Shown: one piece after another, positions 17,521-24,622 of the stretch | Layout of the letters: each line of letters opens with the position of its first letter | How positions within the stretch are numbered: position 1 is the first letter of the stretch | Assembly: GCF_018100925.1 (NCBI RefSeq) | Contig: NZ_JAGJEH010000009.1 | Location: 186,001 to 250,000 of the forward strand | Direction of reading: 5' to 3' | Origin: Pseudoalteromonas luteoviolacea | Lineage (GTDB): Bacteria; Pseudomonadota; Gammaproteobacteria; Enterobacterales; Alteromonadaceae | DNA: 64,000 nt | Notes under the pieces: model-generated | What the model was told of the DNA's origin: nothing | The model's database searches: none | The model's input: only the letters and a program-made list of their open reading frames with translations | Program-made: the position numbers and the translations under genes

Positions 17521-18846
17521 TTATTTATTGATAACGACATTAACGAATACGGCAGTCATTAGTATCGGACAAATAAATCGCAAATACTGAGCAAACCAAT
17601 AGCGTAAACCTGTCGCGTCCAATAGCAGTGTATTACCTCGCTTCCACATCCAACCGACTGTGATAAAGTAGAAAAGCCCCATCAAAGGTAATTGATATCG
17701 AGTGAAAACAGAAATCACCAAACCGAACAGCCAATCAAAGTTCATTATGATTAAGCTTGAGCATACTAAAATCACCAAAGTAACAATCCATGTTGCTTTT
17801 CTTCTTTCCATACCATGATTTTCGACTAAGAATGAAACCGGTATTTCTGTAGAGGAAATAGTCGAAGTTAAAGAAGCAATTGACATAAGCACGAAGAACG
17901 TTAGTCCGACCCAAATACCTATCTGGCCCATACTTTTAAACAGCTCAGGTAATATCGCAAAGATCAGACGCCCTTCCCCAGCCAATTTTCCATCTTGAAA
18001 AACTTCCACGCCATTTTGCTGCGCCACGAAAATAGCCGGTATAATCAGCAAGCCAGCTAAAAATGCAACACCGGTATCCAACATAGCAACACTAAAAGTC
18101 AACTTAGGTAGATTTTCATTCGGCTTTAGGTATGAGCCATAAATCATCATACAGCCGACACCAAGGGACAGAGAGAAAAATGCCTGACCCATGGCTGCGA
18201 TGATCAAGTCCGGATCTGTAATTTTATCAAAATTAGGAACCAAGTAAGCTTTAAAGCCTTCTGCCGCCCCCTCCAACGTTGCCATGTAAGCAATCAAACA
18301 GCACAACAACAGCAACAACATCGGCATTAGTCGACGAGACCAAGTTTCTATACCAGATTTCACCCCTTTAAGAATAATTGCCGCAGTTAGCAGCAACATC
18401 AGAGGCGTAAACACAAAGTTTCTCGTCGTTGAGTCACCAGTTAAAAACTGACTCACGGCATCCATACCAAACAACGAAGTTAATGGTTCTAAAGAATGTG
18501 CCAGCATCCAACCAGCGACAATAGAATAGAAGCTGAGCATCACAATTGCGCCACTCAAACCTATGTAACCGGCGGCCGCCCCCACACTTGGCTGCTTTTC
18601 TTGCCAAGCTTGTTTGAGCGCTTTTACTGGATTCGCCTGTGCTTGATGACCGAGATAAAGCTCGGTATACAAGGCTGGTAATGCCAGCAAAAAGATAACG
18701 ATAAAATATGCGAGTAAAAATGCACCACCGCCATGATTGGCAGCTTGAGTTGGGAAGCCCCAAATATTTCCTAAACCAACAGCGGCACCCGCTGCTGCTA
18801 GGACAAAGCCAAGTCGGCTTTGAAAACCATCACGTACCTGAGCCAT
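17521..18846 (-). CDS. Sodium-dependent transporter, SNF/NSS family
   Basis: Multi-pass inner-membrane Na+ symporter of the neurotransmitter:sodium symporter family, about 441 residues with some 11-12 hydrophobic segments. The N-terminal sequence RLGFVLAAAGAAVGLGNIWG is the unwound TM1 sodium/substrate-binding motif of this family, and GGGAFLLAYF follows it. Bacterial members import amino acids or related small molecules with Na+. The ATG at 18846 (MAQVRDGF) is preferred over a TTG at 18858, which has no visible ribosome site. It appears monocistronic. The substrate is unknown. Confidence 0.93.
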   Translation of the reverse strand: MAQVRDGFQSRLGFVLAAAGAAVGLGNIWGFPTQAANHGGGAFLLAYFIVIFLLALPALYTELYLGHQAQANPVKALKQAWQEKQPSVGAAAGYIGLSGAIVMLSFYSIVAGWMLAHSLEPLTSLFGMDAVSQFLTGDSTTRNFVFTPLMLLLTAAIILKGVKSGIETWSRRLMPMLLLLLCCLIAYMATLEGAAEGFKAYLVPNFDKITDPDLIIAAMGQAFFSLSLGVGCMMIYGSYLKPNENLPKLTFSVAMLDTGVAFLAGLLIIPAIFVAQQNGVEVFQDGKLAGEGRLIFAILPELFKSMGQIGIWVGLTFFVLMSIASLTSTISSTEIPVSFLVENHGMERRKATWIVTLVILVCSSLIIMNFDWLFGLVISVFTRYQLPLMGLFYFITVGWMWKRGNTLLLDATGLRYWFAQYLRFICPILMTAVFVNVVINK

Positions 18847-18967
18847 ATTCGAACACAAATATAATTATTGTTTTGGCCAGCGATTATACCTTTTTGATTG
18901 AAAAATGCGAGCACAACAACCCCGATACGGGGACTTCCCTTGCCCATTAATGAATAAAACTCACCAA

Positions 18968-19498
18968 TTAAAAACTAGACCCTGGCTGCTGCAAAAACTC
19001 AATTTCTTCATCCGTTGAAACTCGACCTAAAATCTCGTTTCTGTGAGGGTAACGTCCAAATCGATCAATTATTTTTTTATGTGCCAGCTCAAATTCATAG
19101 CCTGGTAATTCACGAAACAATACCTCTGCTTGGCGATGAATAACCGCGCTCTCACTATGCATAAACGGCATATATAAAAAACCGACTTCTGTATCGTTTA
19201 ACGCCTGATCAAACCCTTTATCTATGGCTTGCTGAGACAAGCTCAAAGCCAGAGCATCACTGGCAAAGGCCTGTGGTGTATCACGGTACATATTTCTTGG
19301 AAATTGATCTAAAACGATAATCTCACACAATGAGCCGACTGGGGTATCTCGCCACCTTTCCAACTCGCCATTGTGTGCCATTTTATGTAGAACTGAAAAT
19401 TGGCTTTTGATTTTTTGGTCAAATGCTGATGACTTCTGCCACCAATCTTTTTCTGAGCATGTAACAAACCAAAACTCATAGATATCTTGATACTGCAT
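18968..19498 (-). CDS. DUF924 family protein
   Basis: A 176-residue soluble protein of the DUF924 family (TPR-like helical fold), recognised from EFWF near the N-terminus, the motif IIVLDQFPRNMYRDTPQAF and the C-terminal HKKIIDRFGRYPHRNEILGR. No biochemical role is established for the family; conserved Asp/Arg/His residues suggest a binding or hydrolytic site, but this is inference. AAGGGCCTCCC precedes the ATG. It stands alone between the SNF transporter and lysC genes, in the same direction. Confidence 0.9.
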   Translation of the reverse strand: MQYQDIYEFWFVTCSEKDWWQKSSAFDQKIKSQFSVLHKMAHNGELERWRDTPVGSLCEIIVLDQFPRNMYRDTPQAFASDALALSLSQQAIDKGFDQALNDTEVGFLYMPFMHSESAVIHRQAEVLFRELPGYEFELAHKKIIDRFGRYPHRNEILGRVSTDEEIEFLQQPGSSF

Positions 19499-19608
19499 GG
19501 GAGGCCCTTATGCAAATTATTGTTACTTTATTAAGATTGCCACCTCGGGTTCTTTATTGCAACTTTATCATTAATATTTGTTATAAAGTTATTTCGTCAA
19601 CAACAGAA

Positions 19609-19647
19609 ACGATAGTAGCCTAGAAAATATACCTAAGCTACTATCGT
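19609..19647 (-). terminator. Possible terminator of lysC
   Basis: An 11-bp inverted repeat (ACGATAGTAGC / GCTACTATCGT) with a 17-base loop lies 12 bases beyond the lysC stop. On the reverse strand it is followed by TTTCTGTTG. The large loop lowers confidence. Confidence 0.45.
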
Positions 19648-19659
19648 AAAACCAGAATT

Positions 19660-21006
19660 TTAGGCCGCTTCCAACAATTTTTGATGGATTGCTTGAACGA
19701 CTTGATCAGAGCTGGCCTGTTCAACTAAGAAGCATAAATTGTGACGACTTGCACCATGGCAAATTAGACGTATATCGAATTCAGATAACACATCAACCAA
19801 ACAATCATCGCCCCCTTTTAGTTGAATTTCAGAACCTATCATAGCGACTAACGTCAAATTGTTCTCTACACTAACGTGGCAAAATTCACCGAGCTCATCA
19901 AGACACGCTTGTTCAAGCTCTGGACGAGACGCGTTGGGCGCGTTATCTAAGGTCAAAGCAACGCTTATTTCAGAAGTCGTAACAAGATCGACCGATATAT
20001 TGTAGTTACTTAATATCGTAAATATTTTCGCGAGAAAGCCGCTAGCTAACAACATCTCAGGGCTTTTTAATGTTAATAGGATTTGGTTCTTACGTTGTGT
20101 GACGGCACGGATCCCAGACTGAGTCTGAGTTTCTTTTTCGATCCACGTGCCACCTTGATCGGGCGCTTTACTGGAGCCGACAAAGACAGAGATGCCTTTT
20201 CTGCTGGCTGGTAATATCGTCGCTGGATGCAGTACTTTCGCGCCAAACGTTGCCATTTCAGCCGCTTCGTCAAAGCTCAATCTCGGAATTGGTTTTGCTT
20301 TAGTACAGAGCCTAGGATCTGTACTAAAAATGCCAACTACATCAGTCCAAATTTGAACACTGCCAGCATCAATTGCTTCTGCGATCAACGCCGCACTGTA
20401 ATCAGAGCCACCGCGACCTAAAGTGGTTGTTTGCCCATATTTATCACTACCGATAAAACCTTGTGTTACGACCACGTGATTGTCTAGCAACGGAGCCAAA
20501 TGTTTAGCGGCTGCTACTGCTGTAGCTTCAATGTCAGGTGTCGCTTTGGAAAAGCTGCTATCGGTTTTTAGAATGTTTCTAACATCAAAACGGACTGAAT
20601 TGACGCCTAGCGTTCGTAGCACTTGAGTAAAAATGAATGAAGAAAAGCGTTCACCAAAACTCAACACTTCATCACACTGCTGTGTGCTCAGTGCAGGTAA
20701 CAATGCTACCTCTTTAAATTCTAAATAAGTTTCTTCAAAACCAGTTTGTAAATCAGAGTCTAGGGTCACGTGTTCAAGAATACGATGCTGAATTTGCATG
20801 ACCGCTTCTACCAGTGCCAAGCGCTCTTCATGATTGGCTTTTTGTTGAACTAGTTCTACTAGGTGGTTTGTAACACCTGCACTGGCACTTACAACCACTA
20901 CTTTTACTGTAGGGTCGTCGTTAATAATTTGTGCACAACGATACATAGCAGTGTAGTCAGCAACACTTGTACCACCGAACTTAGCAACAACAGACTGGGA
21001 ATTCAT
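19660..21006 (-). CDS. lysC: Lysine-sensitive aspartate kinase (aspartokinase III type)
   Basis: Phosphorylates aspartate to 4-aspartyl phosphate, the first step to lysine, threonine, methionine and diaminopimelate. The 448 residues from the chosen start match E. coli LysC (449). The N-terminal kinase motif is KFGGTSVAD; the kinase domain contains TTLGRGGSDYSA and FGAKVLHP, followed by two ACT domains (FTILSNYNISVDLVTTSE; later the LTLVAMIG region) that bind lysine. The ATG at 21006 has an ideal AAGGAG site 7 bases upstream; the frame extends to 21039 without support. Expression is controlled by the lysine riboswitch in the leader, so both the enzyme and its mRNA should respond to lysine. Confidence 0.97.
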   Translation of the reverse strand: MNSQSVVAKFGGTSVADYTAMYRCAQIINDDPTVKVVVVSASAGVTNHLVELVQQKANHEERLALVEAVMQIQHRILEHVTLDSDLQTGFEETYLEFKEVALLPALSTQQCDEVLSFGERFSSFIFTQVLRTLGVNSVRFDVRNILKTDSSFSKATPDIEATAVAAAKHLAPLLDNHVVVTQGFIGSDKYGQTTTLGRGGSDYSAALIAEAIDAGSVQIWTDVVGIFSTDPRLCTKAKPIPRLSFDEAAEMATFGAKVLHPATILPASRKGISVFVGSSKAPDQGGTWIEKETQTQSGIRAVTQRKNQILLTLKSPEMLLASGFLAKIFTILSNYNISVDLVTTSEISVALTLDNAPNASRPELEQACLDELGEFCHVSVENNLTLVAMIGSEIQLKGGDDCLVDVLSEFDIRLICHGASRHNLCFLVEQASSDQVVQAIHQKLLEAA

Positions 21007-21010
21007 TTTA

Positions 21011-21055
21011 TCTCCTTGTGATAGCACATGTACTATCAAAAAAATAAGGAGAACT
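21011..21055 (-). promoter_or_regulatory. Shine-Dalgarno-sequestering element of the lysC leader
   Basis: On the reverse strand TCTCCTT (21053-21047) is complementary to the ribosome site AAGGAGA (21017-21011). Between them lies an inner hairpin GATAGTAC / GTGCTATC. Pairing would hide the lysC start. The same anti-SD segment, read as AGTTCTCC (21055-21048), can instead pair with GGAGAGCT (21110-21103) at the 3' edge of the aptamer. The two pairings are mutually exclusive, as expected of a translational expression platform. Confidence 0.7.
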
Positions 21056-21094
21056 AACTTGGCAAGAGGAAATAGAAATATATTGAAAAAACCA

Positions 21095-21265
21095 CTGCCA
21101 GAAGCTCTCCACCAATAAACGGTGACAGTTCCGAGGATTCAACCCCGTAAACCGAAAAGTCATTGATGCGACCAATCACTTTCCTCGGCGAATACTTCCC
21201 TCGCTTGCTGTCGTCGGATGTCGTGTCCTCGAACAAGCTACCTAAGCATCGCACCTCTTCTGTCT
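21095..21265 (-). ncRNA. Lysine riboswitch (L box) aptamer in the lysC leader
   Basis: The reverse strand matches the conserved core of the lysine riboswitch in order. It has CAGAAG (P1 5' arm, near 21262-21257), AGAGGTGCG, CGCCGAGG (about 21190-21183), GGGGTTGAATCC (about 21146-21135), ACTGTCACC and GGTGGAGAGCTTCTGG (P1 3' arm near 21104-21098). The arrangement parallels the E. coli lysC leader almost element by element. It binds free lysine in the nascent mRNA and lowers lysC expression. The reading frame that happens to run through 21054-21254 is not a gene. Confidence 0.95.
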
Positions 21266-21297
21266 ATTTTGCGGGTATTAAGCTGAACACCGGCAAA

Positions 21298-21322
21298 ATA
21301 AAACCTGCTACAAGAGCAGGCT
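21298..21322 (-). terminator. Terminator of nhaD
   Basis: The stem GCCTGCT / AGCAGG with loop CTTGT on the reverse strand is followed by TTTTATTTT. It lies between the nhaD stop and the lysine riboswitch and should insulate the two. Confidence 0.72.
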
Positions 21323-21385
21323 TTTAAAAACTATCTTTTAGACGTCTAGGTGTCAAGTAGTTTTGTACCTTAAGGCTAAAAAAGC

Positions 21386-22633
21386 TTAAATAAGTTGCCC
21401 CATATAATACGAGCCAGCGTAACCTATGGTATAAGCAATCAGTAAATACAGCGCCATTTTTAAATAACTCATAAAAGTCAATGCTTTTACCTTACTCATC
21501 GCAATAATACCAGCAGCTGAACCAATAATTAGCATAGAGCCACCCACTCCTGTTGCATAGGTAAATGTCAGCCATTGCTGTGGGGTCATTTCGATCTGCG
21601 CTTTTAATAGCGCTGCGGTTAGTGGCACATTGTCTACTGCTGCACTAAGCAACCCAACCAAATAGTTTGCATATTCAGGCGCCAAATATTGATAGAGTTC
21701 AGTAAACATACTTAACACACCAACTTCCTTGAGCGCCCCCACCAGCAGCAGTACACCAACAAAAAATAGCAGCGTGTCGTATTCTATTTCTCTAATGTAA
21801 TCAATTATCTTTTTGTTGACGTCTTTTTTTCGCATTAAAAATTGCGCAACTAGAAACATAAATGACAAACCGAATAAAAACGTCAGCATAGGCGGTACTT
21901 GATACTGAACACTTAAAAACAACGTAGCGAGTACGGTGGACATAAAAATGACTGCAATAGTTATGTCAGTCTTTTCTATACGGCGTAATTCTTGGCGTGC
22001 AAAGTAAAGTTGCTCATTCATACCGATGGATAACATAGCTGCCAGTGCAAATACGCTCACGATGGCCGGCAAAACTAACAGCAAGAGATCCGGTATTGTG
22101 ACTTTACCCGCCAAAAATATCATCAAGGTTGTTACATCACCAGTGATCAGCGAAACACCGCCAGAATTTACGCTAAAAATGATTAATGTGGCATACTTTA
22201 CTAGCTTTTTCGCATCCAGCTTTAAGGACATGACAACAGCCAAAGATATTAGCGTCGCAGTAATGTTGTCAGAAATCGAAGAAAATATAAACGCAAAAGC
22301 ACCGACGAGAAACATTAACTTTCTCTCGCTGATCTGCTCAGGCATGATGCGATGGACAATATTTTGGATAAAACCTTTAGAGTTTAAATAAGCAACAAAA
22401 GTCATCGCAGCCATTAAAAAAAGCCATAACGTCGCAATTTCTAAGATGTTGTGATCGAGCTGATGTTGTATAGTTTCTGAGCTTTCGCCATGAATTGGAG
22501 ATATAAAAGCGATAATCCAACATAAAGTACCAAAAAAAAGCGTCGTTTTGGCCTTGTTTACATGGATAATATCCTCTATAACGATAAGCACAAAAGCTAG
22601 CGCTATTAGGGTTAGGATTATGGAAGTGACCAT
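21386..22633 (-). CDS. nhaD: Na+/H+ antiporter NhaD
   Basis: Inner-membrane ion transporter of the NhaD family (about 415 residues, 10-12 membrane segments), exchanging cytoplasmic Na+ or Li+ for H+. It is common in marine and halophilic bacteria. Conserved segments include the N-terminal IEDIIHVNKAKT, SSISDNITATLISLA with acidic and polar residues inside a membrane span, SGGVSLITGDVTTLMIF, and AAVDNVPLTAALLK near the C-terminus. The ATG at 22633 (MVTSII) is preferred over an upstream TTG at 22645. The gene is divergent from the mksFEB operon, with about 158 bases between the starts. Confidence 0.94.
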   Translation of the reverse strand: MVTSIILTLIALAFVLIVIEDIIHVNKAKTTLFFGTLCWIIAFISPIHGESSETIQHQLDHNILEIATLWLFLMAAMTFVAYLNSKGFIQNIVHRIMPEQISERKLMFLVGAFAFIFSSISDNITATLISLAVVMSLKLDAKKLVKYATLIIFSVNSGGVSLITGDVTTLMIFLAGKVTIPDLLLLVLPAIVSVFALAAMLSIGMNEQLYFARQELRRIEKTDITIAVIFMSTVLATLFLSVQYQVPPMLTFLFGLSFMFLVAQFLMRKKDVNKKIIDYIREIEYDTLLFFVGVLLLVGALKEVGVLSMFTELYQYLAPEYANYLVGLLSAAVDNVPLTAALLKAQIEMTPQQWLTFTYATGVGGSMLIIGSAAGIIAMSKVKALTFMSYLKMALYLLIAYTIGYAGSYYMGQLI

Positions 22634-22791
22634 ACGCGTAAACAACCTGTAATCAAATGTAATTTTTGTAAAGGGTGATGTAAATCGGCGCGGAGTCTAA
22701 CACTATGGGCAAGTGACCGCTATCAATAATTACAATTTATGACAAATTCGTGAACAAGTGATGTCACAAAAATGATACAAACTGGAAAGTT

Positions 22792-24060
22792 ATGATCCCA
22801 GCGAAAAAAGTTCTTAATACATTAAATGAACACTGGAACGTTTTAGAGTTGCTATTTAAGCGATTTAAAATGTCTGATTTCAGTATAAAAGATGTACAAA
22901 ACTTAATAAAATTGAAGAACCCAAACTGGTCAAGTGAACGGGTTTACAAAGAAACAAATAGACTGCTTAATCAAGAAATTATTATTCCTCTAGCTAAGTC
23001 TTCGCAACTCGAAATCAACCGTGCAGTCGCTGATTTTGCAAGTTTTTTGCTCCAAGAGGAGCACTTAGGTCTTGCTGAAGAAATCACCGTATTAGTTAAA
23101 GATTTGCAACGGCTTGGAGCACGCTTAGCTCAGGCGGGTAATGAAGGCGACCATAGTGAGCTTCGACGCTTTAGCCGCATAATGGATGAGCGAGTCAGAA
23201 AAATTGTAAAGCTTTATCAACACAATGAGAGTGCAATTCTCAATCTTGTAGAGCAAGCCAAATCTGATCACAGCAACTTATCATTGAAGCGACGTTACCA
23301 AGCAGTCATCGAAGCGTTTGACGAATACATTGAACCAATGCTTGAAATGGTTGACATACACGGTCCATTCCAAGCTTGTTTTAGCGACATAGAAACGCAA
23401 ATTAGTGAGCAAATAAACCAAATCGAACAGCTTGGACGAGGGGCTCAAGACAAACGTATGCTTGAGCAACTGAGAACACGTATTTTAGACATGCATTTAA
23501 TTGGCAGAGAAAGTTTGGGTAAGAGTGCCGATATGCTTATGCCGTTGCGTGAAGAATTAAGACGCAATACGCTAATTACTCGCCAAGCAGCCAAAGTACT
23601 GGGACTTATCCGGAAAAATGGTGTGGATCGTATGCTTAGCCCGGTTCAGCCAGACTTTGTATCCGATATTCAGCGCTTTAACCTCGGCCAAAAGCGTCAC
23701 ATGGTCGCTTATATGGCAAGCCTTGCCGAATTTGAACATGAAGAATACCAATTGCCAGATCATCAAGATGTACCAGCATATCAAAGCCCCAACATTCCTG
23801 ATTATCAAGACGTCAAAAAGTCTTTTTCAACCAGTGGGCAAAAGCGCACTGCCCTGCTTGGCTTTTTAAGTGATAGCTATCCTAGCCTAGAAGCTGACGA
23901 AATGCTGTTTTTGTATCAAAAACTTATTAGCGACCCTGAATTGATAGTCAGTCAGTCCGATTCAAAAGAATCGATGCAACTCGCTAATACCAAAATCAAA
24001 TTGTATCCATTTAGCGCTACAGAGAATAATACTTCTGACGCTGAAAAAGCAAAACAATAA
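22792..24060 (+). CDS. mksF: MksF, kleisin-like subunit of the MksBEF condensin
   Basis: A 422-residue, mostly helical protein. Its position before an MksE-like gene and an SMC-like ATPase gene, together with its size and pattern, identifies it as the MukF/MksF-type kleisin that bridges the ATPase heads. The N-terminal part looks like a winged-helix dimerisation domain (KRFKMSDFSIKDVQNLIK, NPNWSSERVYKETNRLL). A long helical middle region follows (about residues 90-290). A proline/tyrosine-rich linker with a short repeat (PDHQDV ... PDYQDV, near residues 322-342) precedes a C-terminal head-binding domain. GGAAAG lies just before the ATG. MksBEF complexes act in chromosome compaction and segregation or in defence against plasmids. 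Confidence 0.85.
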   Translation: MIPAKKVLNTLNEHWNVLELLFKRFKMSDFSIKDVQNLIKLKNPNWSSERVYKETNRLLNQEIIIPLAKSSQLEINRAVADFASFLLQEEHLGLAEEITVLVKDLQRLGARLAQAGNEGDHSELRRFSRIMDERVRKIVKLYQHNESAILNLVEQAKSDHSNLSLKRRYQAVIEAFDEYIEPMLEMVDIHGPFQACFSDIETQISEQINQIEQLGRGAQDKRMLEQLRTRILDMHLIGRESLGKSADMLMPLREELRRNTLITRQAAKVLGLIRKNGVDRMLSPVQPDFVSDIQRFNLGQKRHMVAYMASLAEFEHEEYQLPDHQDVPAYQSPNIPDYQDVKKSFSTSGQKRTALLGFLSDSYPSLEADEMLFLYQKLISDPELIVSQSDSKESMQLANTKIKLYPFSATENNTSDAEKAKQ

Positions 24061-24070
24061 GTACGACACC

Positions 24071-24622
24071 ATGACACAAATTAATCTAAACGATTTATCA
24101 CAACTGCAAGCCATCAACAAAAAGCTTGCTGGTGGATATCACATCAGTGAACAAGATACGACACTCTGGCAAGAGCTGGACCAGCATATAGAGTCATACC
24201 AAGCGCTTTTTGCAGCGCTTGGTCATGATTTACAACATGATGCGAGAGGGTTTTACTACCTTGCCAGTGACGAAAGTACCCCAAATATGGGCAAGATAAG
24301 TCGCGCTATCGCTTTAACGGTTTTTATTCTCATAGAATATTACGCAAATCAGGGTAAAGATCCATTACGTGCATTGTTTGATGAACAAATTGATTTGGAA
24401 CTGATGCAAACGCTTATCCAGCTCAACAAACATTTATTTGATCAGTTAGAGATCTTCTCAGGATCAGACTTGAGAAAAGACGTTTTTTTACGAATGTTGA
24501 GACTTGGATTGTGTAAAGAAACTGAACGCGGTTTTGTACTATTAGCGCCAGTTTATAGATATATCGATGCCCTAATGGAAGTTAACGAAGACAATTTTGA
24601 AGCGCTAGAGGAAGAAGTATGA
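24071..24622 (+). CDS. mksE: MksE, kleisin-binding subunit of the MksBEF condensin
   Basis: A 183-residue acidic helical protein lying 10 bases after mksF and overlapping mksB by four bases (ATGA). It has the size and position of MukE/MksE subunits, which form winged-helix dimers on the kleisin. Visible elements are ALGHDLQHDARGFYYLASDE in the middle and SGSDLRKDVFLRMLRLGLC near the C-terminus, a tandem-winged-helix pattern ending in a short acidic tail. I assign it from context plus pattern; sequence conservation in this subunit is low. Confidence 0.85.
   Translation: MTQINLNDLSQLQAINKKLAGGYHISEQDTTLWQELDQHIESYQALFAALGHDLQHDARGFYYLASDESTPNMGKISRAIALTVFILIEYYANQGKDPLRALFDEQIDLELMQTLIQLNKHLFDQLEIFSGSDLRKDVFLRMLRLGLCKETERGFVLLAPVYRYIDALMEVNEDNFEALEEEV

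Noticed and set aside
21054..21254. Reverse-strand ORF of 66 codons upstream of lysC
   Set aside because: It lies within the lysine riboswitch; the conservation is of RNA structure and there is no ribosome site.
22026..22391. Forward ORF of 121 codons inside nhaD
   Set aside because: Antisense shadow of a membrane protein gene.
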